Assembly (NCBI GenBank): GCA_019246495.1
Contig: JAFAQI010000540.1
Coordinates: forward strand, 1 to 15,881
DNA: 15,881 bases
Origin: Frankiales bacterium
GTDB taxonomy: Bacteria; Actinomycetota; Actinomycetes; JAFAQI01
Direction of reading: 5' to 3'
Below, one piece after another: positions 8,835 to 15,835 of the stretch; within the stretch, counting starts at the first letter, position 1, and every line of letters starts with the position of its first letter. Position numbers and translations under genes: made by a program. The notes under the pieces are model-generated. The model had not been told where the DNA came from. It searched no databases and saw only the letters and a list, made by a program, of their open reading frames with translations.

Positions 8835-9746
8835 GGCCACCCGGGAATGGACGGCGGGCACCAGCCGCAGCAGGCTTGCCTCCGGCGGGCAGGCGAACCG
8901 CACCGGCGTGTAGGGCGAGGTGCCCAGGCCCGCCGATACATGCAGCCACGCGCCGCGCTGCGCCGCCGACTCGTCCGGCCACGGCCATAGGCCGCGCGCC
9001 CGCCGGCGGTCCAGCCCGCAGTTCGTGACCAGCGCGCCGTATCCCGGCACCCGCAGCTGGCCCCCGTGCGTGTGGCCGGACAGCACCAGGCCGAACCCGT
9101 CCGCCGCGAACGCGTAGACGACCCGCGGCTCGGGGGTGTGCGACAGCCCGATGCCGACCGCGGCGGTGACCGGTCCGGCCACGCGGTCGTAGTGGTCGGC
9201 TTGCAGATGCGCGTCGCTCACGCCGGCCAGCTCGATCGTTACGCCGCGGACCTTGATCGTCGTACGCCGATGGGTGAGGTCGAGCCAGCCGGCATCGGTC
9301 AGCGCCGTGCGGAGCTCGCCCCACGGCAACGGGTCGCCGTGGCGCCGCTCACCGCGGTCGGGCATCAGGTAGCGCGCGGGATTCTTCGGGACCGGCGCGA
9401 ACCAGTCGTTCGACCCGGGCACGAAGGCGCCCGGCCGGTCGAGCAGCGGTCCGAGGGCCTGGAGCACAACCGGAACGCCGCGGTGCGACGCGAGGTTGTC
9501 TCCGGTGTCGACGACGAGATCCGGCTCGAGCTCGGCGAGGCTGCGCACCCAGTCGACCTTCCACGGCTGGCCAGGCGTCGCGTGCAGGTCGGACAGGTGC
9601 AGCACGGTGATCGGCTCGGCCCCGGTCGGCAGCACTGGCACGTCGTAGCGGCGGAGCCGGAACGCCTTGCGTTCGATCGCCCAGCCGTAACCGACCGCGG
9701 CGGCGCCGAGTGCCGTCACGGCGGATAGCGCGACGGCTGGACGCAT
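8832..9746 (-). CDS. Membrane-anchored calcineurin-like metallophosphoesterase
   Basis: 304 aa. Seen: an N-terminal hydrophobic segment (residues about 4-23) likely to act as an uncleaved anchor; then the two-metal phosphoesterase motifs in order: HLSDLH (50-55), TGDN (81-84), GSND (111-114, a variant of GNHD/E), a SHTPE histidine, and the terminal GHTHGGQ. The order and the GSND variant fit the YkuE-like subgroup. The substrate is unknown; a cell-envelope phosphoester is plausible because it neighbours the large penicillin-binding protein, as its apparent mycobacterial counterpart (Rv3683) neighbours ponA2. ATG at 9746 is 23 bases from the divergent yqeY start. Confidence 0.92.
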   Translation of the reverse strand: MRPAVALSAVTALGAAAVGYGWAIERKAFRLRRYDVPVLPTGAEPITVLHLSDLHATPGQPWKVDWVRSLAELEPDLVVDTGDNLASHRGVPVVLQALGPLLDRPGAFVPGSNDWFAPVPKNPARYLMPDRGERRHGDPLPWGELRTALTDAGWLDLTHRRTTIKVRGVTIELAGVSDAHLQADHYDRVAGPVTAAVGIGLSHTPEPRVVYAFAADGFGLVLSGHTHGGQLRVPGYGALVTNCGLDRRRARGLWPWPDESAAQRGAWLHVSAGLGTSPYTPVRFACPPEASLLRLVPAVHSRVA

Positions 9747-9750
9747 GCGT

Positions 9751-9764
9751 CAACCCTAAGGTTG
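9751..9764. promoter_or_regulatory. Dyad CAACC-CTAA-GGTTG between divergent starts
   Basis: A 14-bp dyad with 5-bp arms lies in the 23-bp gap between the phosphoesterase and yqeY starts. On the plus strand it supplies AAGG 8 nt before the yqeY ATG; on the minus strand it supplies AGGG about 7 nt before the phosphoesterase ATG. It therefore probably provides both ribosome sites, and both promoters must lie inside the opposite coding region. Confidence 0.4.
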
Positions 9765-9769
9765 CCGGC

Positions 9770-10225
9770 ATGGCGTTGAAGGAGCGTTTGCAAGCTGACC
9801 TCACGACCGCGATGAAGCAGCGCGACGAGCTCACCGCGTCGACGCTGCGCATGGCGCTCACTGCGGTCACCACGGAGGAGGTTGCCGGCAAGCAGGCGCG
9901 GGTGCTGAGCGACGAGGAGGTCCTCACCGTGCTGCGCCGCGAGGCGAAAAAGCGCCGCGAGGCGGCAACCGCGTTCGACGACGCCGGTCGCGCCGAGCTC
10001 GCCCAGCGCGAGCGTGAGGAAGGCGAGGTGCTCGCCCGCTACCTGCCGGCGCAGCTCGAGGACGCCGAACTGGCCGAGCTCGTCGCCGCCGCCATCGCGG
10101 AGACCGGCGCCGCCGGACCGCAGGCGATGGGTCAGGTCATGAAGGCCGTGCAGCCCAAGGTCGCGGGTCGCGCTGAGGGTGGCCGGGTGGCCGGGGAGGT
10201 ACGCCGCCAGCTCGGGGCCGGCTGA
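9770..10225 (+). CDS. yqeY: GatB/YqeY domain-containing protein
   Basis: 151 aa, the usual family length. Seen: an N-terminal MALKERLQADLTTAMKQRD helix, an arginine/lysine-rich middle (RREAKKRREAATAFDDAGR), the conserved YLPAQL at 91-96, and the C-terminal MGQVMKAVQPKVAGRA (120-135) that matches the tail domain of GatB. The fold is all helical and binds tRNA in GatB; the function of stand-alone YqeY is not established. The start is placed at ATG 9770 with AAGG 8 nt upstream; upstream in-frame sequence overlaps the divergent phosphoesterase gene. Its stop is 19 bases before the convergent PBP gene's end. Confidence 0.95.
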   Translation: MALKERLQADLTTAMKQRDELTASTLRMALTAVTTEEVAGKQARVLSDEEVLTVLRREAKKRREAATAFDDAGRAELAQREREEGEVLARYLPAQLEDAELAELVAAAIAETGAAGPQAMGQVMKAVQPKVAGRAEGGRVAGEVRRQLGAG

Positions 10226-10244
10226 CCACCGCGGATGCCGAGGC

Positions 10245-12659
10245 TCAGTGGCACTTCGGCGGGCCGTGACCGTGCGGCTTCGGTGAGCAGGACGGTGACG
10301 GCGGTGGCGATCCCGGCGTCGGTGACGGCGACGTCGACGGGTTGGCGCTCGGCTGCTGGCTGTGCTGTGGCTTGGTCGGCGGCGCGTGACCGTTGCTCAC
10401 GAAGATGACGACCGTCCCGCCGGGGGGCGCGGCCGAGGACGGGCTCGTCTTCGCGACGGTGCCCTTCGGGAATTCCGACGGCACCTCCGTCGAGGCGACC
10501 ACGACGCTGAAGCCCGCGTGCTTGAGCAGTGAGGTCGCGTCCGCGACCGTCAGGCCGGTGACATCGGGCACCGGCTTCGTGATGCCCTGAACGAACTGCT
10601 GGTCGGGCGGAGGGAGCGGGATGACCGGCACGCCCTTCAGCGCTGCCGTCAACGTGTCCCGCCAGATTGGGCCGGCGATCGTGGCGCCGAAGACCTCGCC
10701 GTAGGTGCGCCCGCCGATCGTGAGGAAGCTGAGCGGGACCAGGGCCTTCGGGCTGCCGACCCACACTGCGGCCGCCATCTGCGGCACGTAGCCCGCGAAC
10801 ACCGAGGCCCAGTTGTTCTCGGCCGTACCGGTCTTCGCGGCGGCGGGCCGTCCCGGCTCACCGACACCGGCCGCTGTCGCCCCTGGCTGGGTGAGAACCC
10901 CGTGCAGGATGTTGGTGATCGTGTCGGCGAGACCTGACGGCAGGACCTGGTCGCAGGTCGGCTTCGGCACCGGAATGGTCTTGCCGCTGCTGTCGAAGAC
11001 CGCCGTGATCGCGAGCGGCGCGCAGTAGCGGCCGTGCGCGGCGATCGTCGCGTAGGCGCCCGCGATGTCCATCGGGCTGTAGCCGTGGAAGGCAGCGCCG
11101 AGTGTGAACGCCGGCAGCTGGCTGGGCGCGGACCCGTTCTCCTGTCGCACGCCCATCGACTCCGCGATGTGCACCGGCATGCAGATGCCGGTCCGCTGCT
11201 CGAGCTGCGCGAAGAACGTGTTCACCGAGTCCCACGTCCCGGTGATGAGGTTGAAGACGCCGCCGGCATTCTTCTCGGCGTTGCTCACGTCGAACTCGCC
11301 CACCGGCGCGCCAGCGCAGTTCGTGTAGCCCGACACCACGATGTGGGGCGGCGAGTTGATCGTCGTGCTCAGCGGGAGCCCTTGCTTCAGCGCGGCGGCG
11401 AGAACGAACAGCTTGAACGTCGACCCGGCGGGGAAGCCAGTCGCGCCGCCGCCGTACTTCTGGTCGACGGCGTAGTCGATGGTGTTCTCGCCCTTCGCGG
11501 CGTTCTGGCCGTAGGGCCGGTTGACGGCGATGGCCAGGATCTTGCCGGTGCCCGGCTCTACCACGGCTTCCGCCGCGGCGACGCCGCTGGGCTCACGGGG
11601 ATGCACGTAGTTGCGAAGCGCCTTGTTGGCTGCGCGCTCGACCTTCGGCTGCAACGTCGTACGGATCGTGAGGCCGCCGTTGTTGAGCAACCGCAACCGA
11701 TCCGCTCGCGTGCGGCCGAACGCCGGCGAGTTCTGGATGACGTGCTGCACGTAGTCGCAGAAGTAGGGCTGCGTCGACACCTCGCAGCCGTTGCCCTGGA
11801 TGTGCAGGTGCAGCCGGATGGGCTTCGCGTTCGCCTGGTCGAACTGTGCCTGCGTGATGAAGTGGTACTTCAGCATCTGGCTGAGCACCGTCGACCGTCG
11901 CGCCCGCGCAGCACTCGGATGCGTCGCGGGGTCGTAGACCTCCGGTGACTGGACCAGCCCGGCGAGCAGTGCCGACTGCGCCAAGGTCAGCCGCTGCACC
12001 GGCTCGCCGAAGTAGTGCCGGGCTGCGGTGCCGACGCCATAAGCCCCGTCGCCGAAGTAGGCGATGTTGAGGTAGTCCTCGAGGATCTGCTGCTTGCTGT
12101 AACGGTGCTCCAGCTCGAGGGCGTACTTGGCCTCCTGCACCTTGCGGGCGAGGGTGTCGGCGTGCGCCGCAGCGGCAGCCTTCTTGTTGCCGTTGGCCTC
12201 AGCGGTCTCGATGAGGACGTTCTTGACCAGCTGCTGGGTCAGGGTGGACCCGCCCTGCTGCACGCTGCCTGACGAGCCGTTGTGGAGCAGCGCCCGCAGC
12301 GCGGCCTTGTAGTCGACGCCGTGGTGCTCGTAGAACCGGACGTCCTCGACCGCGATCAGCGCCTTCTGCATCACGTCGGGCACGTGCGACAGCGCGACGT
12401 TCACCCGGTCCTGGAAGTAGAAGTTCGCGATCGTTGACCCGTCGGCGGCGAGGATCCGGGAGACCTGTGGCGGCGGGCCGATCTCGAGCTCCGAGGGCAG
12501 CCGGGCGAAGTCGTTGGCACCGGTCCGGGCGAGCAGGCCGATCCCCCCGACGATCGGCAGCAGCATCCCGGCGAGCAGCACGCCGGCCACGACGGAGATG
12601 ACACCGAGCAGCCCGAGACGGTGCGCGGTCGCCCCGCTCGCGCGCAACCGGCTACCCAC
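10245..12659 (-). CDS. ponA2: Bifunctional class A penicillin-binding protein (transglycosylase/transpeptidase) with PASTA domain, PonA2-like
   Basis: 804 aa from GTG 12659. Polymerises and cross-links peptidoglycan outside the membrane. Seen: one membrane helix (about 16-44); GT51 glycosyltransferase with EDVRFYEHHGVD (105-116, catalytic E105) and GGSTLTQQLVKN (from 137); transpeptidase with STFK (nucleophile S413, K416), SVN (478-480) and KTGT (609-612); a PASTA domain (about 695-756); and a Pro/Ser-rich tail. In-frame GTG 12827 and ATG 12809 exist upstream, but that stretch has many A/T third positions and no ribosome site, while a TACCCT -10 box sits 7 nt before GTG 12659. Position beside whiB4 and the phosphoesterase supports a PonA2 assignment. 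Confidence 0.93.
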   Translation of the reverse strand: MGSRLRASGATAHRLGLLGVISVVAGVLLAGMLLPIVGGIGLLARTGANDFARLPSELEIGPPPQVSRILAADGSTIANFYFQDRVNVALSHVPDVMQKALIAVEDVRFYEHHGVDYKAALRALLHNGSSGSVQQGGSTLTQQLVKNVLIETAEANGNKKAAAAAHADTLARKVQEAKYALELEHRYSKQQILEDYLNIAYFGDGAYGVGTAARHYFGEPVQRLTLAQSALLAGLVQSPEVYDPATHPSAARARRSTVLSQMLKYHFITQAQFDQANAKPIRLHLHIQGNGCEVSTQPYFCDYVQHVIQNSPAFGRTRADRLRLLNNGGLTIRTTLQPKVERAANKALRNYVHPREPSGVAAAEAVVEPGTGKILAIAVNRPYGQNAAKGENTIDYAVDQKYGGGATGFPAGSTFKLFVLAAALKQGLPLSTTINSPPHIVVSGYTNCAGAPVGEFDVSNAEKNAGGVFNLITGTWDSVNTFFAQLEQRTGICMPVHIAESMGVRQENGSAPSQLPAFTLGAAFHGYSPMDIAGAYATIAAHGRYCAPLAITAVFDSSGKTIPVPKPTCDQVLPSGLADTITNILHGVLTQPGATAAGVGEPGRPAAAKTGTAENNWASVFAGYVPQMAAAVWVGSPKALVPLSFLTIGGRTYGEVFGATIAGPIWRDTLTAALKGVPVIPLPPPDQQFVQGITKPVPDVTGLTVADATSLLKHAGFSVVVASTEVPSEFPKGTVAKTSPSSAAPPGGTVVIFVSNGHAPPTKPQHSQQPSANPSTSPSPTPGSPPPSPSCSPKPHGHGPPKCH

Positions 12660-12860
12660 GGCGCCCAGGGTAGAGCCGCCCGGAACGCCCGATCCGGTGG
12701 CTCGCGCGCGGGATGCACGCCGTTCGGTCAATGCCCATCGTCCGAAAGGACTATCCAAGAATGAGACGAACGGGGTCTGCCGTCCCTTGCGTCCGGTTCG
12801 TACGGTCATTCCTGTCGCGCTTGTCACGCGCGGACACGCCGAGGACGAAGGACGCCCGCC
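12660..12860. other. Divergent intergenic control region between PBP and whiB4
   Basis: About 200 bp between the two chosen starts. Part of it (12720-12780) looks clearly less GC-rich than the neighbouring genes. It holds the PBP -10 box at one end and the whiB4 ribosome site GAAGGA (12847-12852) at the other. A possible whiB4 promoter is CTGCCG (12777-12782) with TACGGT (12801-12806) at 18-bp spacing; its -35 equals that proposed for ffs. A weak TTCGG/CCGAA dyad spans 12723-12746. Confidence 0.45.
12667..12672 (-). promoter_or_regulatory. -10 box (TACCCT) for a leaderless PBP transcript
   Basis: TACCCT on the minus strand ends 7 nt before GTG 12659 and there is no Shine-Dalgarno sequence between. 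This is the standard layout of leaderless actinobacterial mRNA and is the main reason for choosing this start. No clear -35 is seen. Confidence 0.5.
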
Positions 12861-13172
12861 ATGCCCTGGACCCAGGACTGGACCACCCGCGCCGCCTGCC
12901 GCGACGACGCTCCGGACACGCTTTTCGTCCAGGGCGCCGCTCAGAACCGCGCGAAGAGCGTCTGCCTCGGCTGCCCGGTCCGCACCGAGTGCCTCGCCGA
13001 CAGCCTCGACAACCGGGTGGAGTTCGGGGTGTGGGGCGGCATGACCGAGCGCGAGCGCCGGGCGCTGCTGCGCCGCCGGCCCAACGTGACGTCCTGGCGG
13101 CGGCTGCTCGAGGCCGCCATGACCGAGTTCGAGAGCGGCGCCAAGCCGGCTCCGGAGTACGTCGCCAGCTGA
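12861..13172 (+). CDS. whiB4: WhiB-family iron-sulfur transcription regulator, WhiB4/WblA type
   Basis: 103 aa. WhiB proteins hold a [4Fe-4S] cluster that senses redox or NO and usually act with the primary sigma factor. Seen: cluster cysteines C13, C35, C38, C44; the GVWGGMT turn (56-62); and a basic C-terminal segment (RERRALLRRRP). Runs such as LFVQGAAQ and DNRVEFGVWGGMTERERRALL closely resemble M. tuberculosis WhiB4. Position divergent from ponA2 and convergent with the ArsA pair matches the whiB4 locus (wblA in Streptomyces). Roles known there are oxidative-stress response (WhiB4) and control of development and antibiotic production (WblA). Start ATG follows GAAGGA by 8 nt. The stop codon lies in a 16-bp tandem duplication. 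Confidence 0.93.
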   Translation: MPWTQDWTTRAACRDDAPDTLFVQGAAQNRAKSVCLGCPVRTECLADSLDNRVEFGVWGGMTERERRALLRRRPNVTSWRRLLEAAMTEFESGAKPAPEYVAS

Positions 13173-13186
13173 GTACGTCGCCAGCT
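13155..13186 (+). repeat. Perfect 16-bp tandem duplication across the whiB4 stop
   Basis: GAGTACGTCGCCAGCT occurs at 13155-13170 and again at 13171-13186, and is followed by GA. The first copy plus the first two bases of the second gives the whiB4 ending EYVAS-stop; the second copy plus the next GA gives the same ending again, now untranslated. The protein is unchanged by the duplication. Confidence 0.9.
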
Positions 13187-13199
13187 GACGCGAGTCAGC
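13184..13199. terminator. Small hairpin with GCGA tetraloop in the whiB4/ATPase convergent junction
   Basis: GCTGAC (13184-13189) and GTCAGC (13194-13199) form a perfect 6-bp stem closing a GCGA (GNRA) loop. It lies where whiB4 and the minus-strand ATPase operon converge and overlaps the ATPase stop codon. There is no T-run, so terminator activity is only possible. Confidence 0.35.
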
Positions 13200-14352
13200 C
13201 GGCGCGCCGCCCGCGGTCGGGCGCGCCCGCGTCGTAGCCGCTCGCCAACTCCGCGCCGACCTGTCGCAAGCCGTCGAGGTCGTGCACGTCGCTCGCCTGT
13301 GCCGCCACCTGTACGACGGGAACGGCGGGATGCGCGCCGGCGAACCGCTCGGCCATCCGCCGGTCCCGGGTCGCCGCCAGCACCCGCTCGGCGTGCAGCC
13401 GCAGCACCCCCGCCGTGAGCGCCGACTCGCCGGACTGGTCGAGCGCCTCGGCCGCGGCCAGCGCGCGCTGCGCGGACAGGTCCGGAGCCGCGCTGGCGTG
13501 GACCCGGTTGAGGACGAGCCCCGCGAGTGGCATGCGTTCGGCCGCGAGTCGCTCGACGAAGTACGCCGCCTCGCGCAAGGCGTCGCGCTCCGGCACCGCG
13601 ACGACGACGAACGCCGTACCGGGTTCCTTCAACAGCCGGTAGGTCTGGTCAGCCCGCTCACGGAAACCGCCGAACATCGTCTCCAACGACGCGACGAACA
13701 GGCTCAGGTCGCGCAGCGCCTCACCACCGAGCACCTTGGTCAGCACATTGGTCACGACGTTGAGCCCGACGGTGAAGACCTTCATGACGCCGCGGCCACC
13801 GGCCTTCGCCGGCGCGAGCAGCATCCGGATCATCCGGCCGTCGAGGAACCGGCCGAGTCGCTGCGGCGCGTCGAGGAAGTCGAGCGCCGAGCGGCTCGGC
13901 GGAGTGTCGACGACGACGAGGTCCCAGTTGCCGGTCGCTTTCAACTGGCCGAGCTTTTCCATCGCCATGTATTCCTGTGTCCCGGCGAAGCTCGACGACA
14001 GCGAGATGTAGAACGGGTTGGCGAGGATCTGTTGCGCCCGTTGCGGTTCGGCGTGGGACAGGACGATCTCGTCGAACGTCCGCTTCATGTCGAGCATCAT
14101 CGCGTCGAGCGATCCGCCCGCGGCGCCGTCGACGCCCGACACAGCCCGAGGTGTGTTGTCGAGCTCGGTCAGTCCCATCGACTGCGCCAGTCGCCGCGCC
14201 GGGTCGATCGTGAGGACGCAGACCTTGCGGCCGCGCTCGGCGGCTCGCAACGCAAGCGCCGCGGACGTCGTTGTCTTGCCGACGCCGCCCGCGCCGCAGC
14301 ACACGATGATCGATGACGTGTCGACCAGCCGGTCGACGTCGACGCTCTTCAC
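13195..14352 (-). CDS. ArsA/Get3-like ATPase (second of pair; Rv3680-like)
   Basis: 385 aa of the SIMIBI P-loop class. Seen: deviant Walker A GAGGVGKTT at residues 20-28, the LTIDPARRLAQSMG switch-like segment, and the switch II/Walker B DTPPSRSALDFLDAP. The family includes arsenical-pump and tail-anchored-protein-targeting ATPases, but no ArsB-type pump gene is nearby, so arsenite export is unlikely. Start GTG 14352 overlaps the TGA of the upstream paralogue (GTGA), implying coupled translation and perhaps a fixed-ratio complex. Length and order fit the mycobacterial Rv3679/Rv3680 pair next to whiB4. Confidence 0.9.
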   Translation of the reverse strand: MKSVDVDRLVDTSSIIVCCGAGGVGKTTTSAALALRAAERGRKVCVLTIDPARRLAQSMGLTELDNTPRAVSGVDGAAGGSLDAMMLDMKRTFDEIVLSHAEPQRAQQILANPFYISLSSSFAGTQEYMAMEKLGQLKATGNWDLVVVDTPPSRSALDFLDAPQRLGRFLDGRMIRMLLAPAKAGGRGVMKVFTVGLNVVTNVLTKVLGGEALRDLSLFVASLETMFGGFRERADQTYRLLKEPGTAFVVVAVPERDALREAAYFVERLAAERMPLAGLVLNRVHASAAPDLSAQRALAAAEALDQSGESALTAGVLRLHAERVLAATRDRRMAERFAGAHPAVPVVQVAAQASDVHDLDGLRQVGAELASGYDAGAPDRGRRAG

Positions 14353-15335
14353 ACCAGCCCCTGCTGCGTCAGCCGGTTCGCCATCTCATAGAGGCACGAC
14401 GTGTCGATCGCCTCGGCGAGCAACGGCAGCTCGTACGTCGGGCGCTCGAGCTCGGCGAGCTCGTCCCGCTCGCGCTCCTCGAGCAACAGCCGGCCGGCGT
14501 GGTCACCCGCCTCGGCAGCAAGCGCACCGACCAGCTCGGCCGTTGCGTCGATGCCTGCGCTCTTGAGTCCGCGACCGAGCTCCGCGGTGTCGATACTTCC
14601 GGCCGCGACTGGCTTGAAGAGCTCCGGCGGCAGGAACGCCTCGCGCACCATGTTGACGACGATGCCGCCGACCGGCAGGTCGACGCGAGTGAGTTCCTTG
14701 ACCCCGTCGATCGTCTCCTGCACCGGCATCTCCTCGAGCAGCGTGACGAGGTGCACGGCGGTCCGGCGGGATCGCAGCAGGTTCATGACGCTGTCCGCCT
14801 GCTGCCGCACCGGACCCATCCGGGCGAGCCCGGCCACCTCGGCGTTGACGTTGAGGAAGCGCGCGATGCGCCCGGTCGGCGGGGCGTCCAGGACGACGGC
14901 GTCGTAAAGCCGCCCGCCGCCGCGGCGCTCGCGGGTCGCGGCCTCCATGACCTTGCCGGTGAGCAGCACATCGCGGAGGCCGGGAGCGATCGTCGTAGCG
15001 AAGTCGATGGCGCCGATGCGCTTCAGCGCCGAGCCCGCGCGCCGGAGGTTGTAGAACATCTCGAGGTATTCGAGAAGCGCCTGCTCGGGATCGACGGCGA
15101 GTGCGTAGACCTCGCCGCCCCGGTCGGCGGTCGCGACCAGGCGCTCTTCGTAGGGCAGCGGCGGGGTGTCGAACAGCTGCGCGATGCCCTGCCGCCCCTC
15201 GACCTCGGTCAGCAGCACCTGACGACCCCCGGCCGCGAGCGCGAGAGCGAGAGCCCCGGCGACCGTGGTCTTGCCGGTGCCGCCCTTGCCCGTGACGACG
15301 TGGAGCTTCACGGACGGGAAGTCGCTCACGGCCAC
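14349..15335 (-). CDS. ArsA/Get3-like ATPase (first of pair; Rv3679-like)
   Basis: 328 aa, paralogous to its downstream neighbour. Seen: deviant Walker A GKGGTGKTT at residues 16-24, the EVEGRQGIAQLF segment, and the VVLDAPPTGRIARFLNV switch II motif. The start is uncertain: GTG 15335 gives the longest form, but a TACGCT -10 box (15338-15343) lies only 2 nt before it, so GTG 15329 (two codons later, 8 nt from the box) may be the true leaderless start. No ribosome site is visible for either. The gene heads a two-gene operon and is divergent from the second WhiB gene. The cargo or substrate is unknown. Confidence 0.9.
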   Translation of the reverse strand: MAVSDFPSVKLHVVTGKGGTGKTTVAGALALALAAGGRQVLLTEVEGRQGIAQLFDTPPLPYEERLVATADRGGEVYALAVDPEQALLEYLEMFYNLRRAGSALKRIGAIDFATTIAPGLRDVLLTGKVMEAATRERRGGGRLYDAVVLDAPPTGRIARFLNVNAEVAGLARMGPVRQQADSVMNLLRSRRTAVHLVTLLEEMPVQETIDGVKELTRVDLPVGGIVVNMVREAFLPPELFKPVAAGSIDTAELGRGLKSAGIDATAELVGALAAEAGDHAGRLLLEERERDELAELERPTYELPLLAEAIDTSCLYEMANRLTQQGLV

Positions 15336-15337
15336 CG

Positions 15338-15343
15338 AGCGTA
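15338..15343 (-). promoter_or_regulatory. -10 box (TACGCT) for the ATPase operon
   Basis: TACGCT preceded by GGC on the minus strand, 8 nt before GTG 15329. It suggests leaderless transcription of the ATPase pair. No -35 is evident. Confidence 0.4.
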
Positions 15344-15450
15344 GCCAGCACGCCTCGTGCGAAAACTCTCCGCACCCAGGCAGGAGCCCACTGAAGTGCG
15401 ACGAATATCACGGCCCAAGCGGCAACGACGGGGAACGGAGGGCTTGGAGC

Positions 15451-15714
15451 ATGTACGACGACTCCACCTGGCGCTCGGCCGCCGAGTGCCGGGGTGAGAA
15501 CGCCGTCTACTTCTTCGCCCCGAGCCACTTCGAGCGCAAGCCCGAGAAGGACCTCCGCGAGGGAATGGCCCGCGCGCTCTGCCGCCGCTGCAAGGTCCGG
15601 CAGGCCTGCCTCGACTACTCGATCGAGGTCGAAGAGGGCCACGGCATCTGGGGCGGGCTCAACGAGCTCGAACGGAAGCGCCTCCTCCGCCGCCGCCGGG
15701 CTGAGTCCGCCTAG
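15451..15714 (+). CDS. Second WhiB-family regulator, distinct subtype
   Basis: 87 aa. Seen: cluster cysteines C13, C44, C47, C53; the GIWGGL turn (65-70); and a basic end ELERKRLLRRRR. The first-to-second cysteine spacing is 30 residues against 21 in the WhiB4-like protein here, and the sequence between differs (YFFAPSHFERKPEK), so this is not a recent copy of it. ATG 15451 has GGAGGG at 15437-15442, 8 nt upstream. The promoter is probably around the less GC-rich 15391-15412 (GAATAT at 15403-15408). It is divergent from the ATPase pair. I cannot name the subtype with confidence. Confidence 0.9.
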   Translation: MYDDSTWRSAAECRGENAVYFFAPSHFERKPEKDLREGMARALCRRCKVRQACLDYSIEVEEGHGIWGGLNELERKRLLRRRRAESA

Positions 15715-15743
15715 GACCTGGCTGGCTGCGTTCTCCCTCGCTT

Positions 15744-15759
15744 GCGTGCTACAGCACGC
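15744..15759. other. Hairpin GCGTGC-TACA-GCACGC downstream of second whiB
   Basis: A perfect 6-bp stem with a 4-nt loop, extendable by two G-T pairs, in the 121-bp gap after the second whiB gene. GCTGGC (15721-15726) and GCCAGC (15778-15783) could pair around it. There is no T-run. It may end whiB transcription or be RNA structure without a role. Confidence 0.35.
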
Positions 15760-15823
15760 GGCGCTCGGTGCGGCCTTGCCAGCCCGGCCCTAGACGGCCT
15801 CAGCCGCGTTCGGTAAGACCTCA

Positions 15824-15829
15824 TACAGT
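15824..15829 (+). promoter_or_regulatory. -10 box (TACAGT) for a leaderless DUF4177-like gene
   Basis: TACAGT ends 6 nt before GTG 15836, with no ribosome site between. This geometry supports both the promoter and the start codon. No -35 is clear. Confidence 0.45.
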
Positions 15830-15835
15830 TGCGGC

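Noticed and set aside
13195..15335. Arsenite efflux operon
   Set aside because: The ATPases belong to the ArsA/Get3 family, but there is no ArsB, ArsR or ArsD gene nearby; the whiB4-linked pair is a different conserved locus.
13282..15344. Two long plus-strand frames (13282-14316 and 14313-15344) opposite the ATPase genes
   Set aside because: Antisense shadows; the minus strand carries clear P-loops and switch II motifs in both genes.
14503..15642. 379-codon minus-strand frame overlapping the ATPase and second whiB genes
   Set aside because: Arg/Ala-rich shadow in another frame, and it would run antisense through a well-supported WhiB gene.
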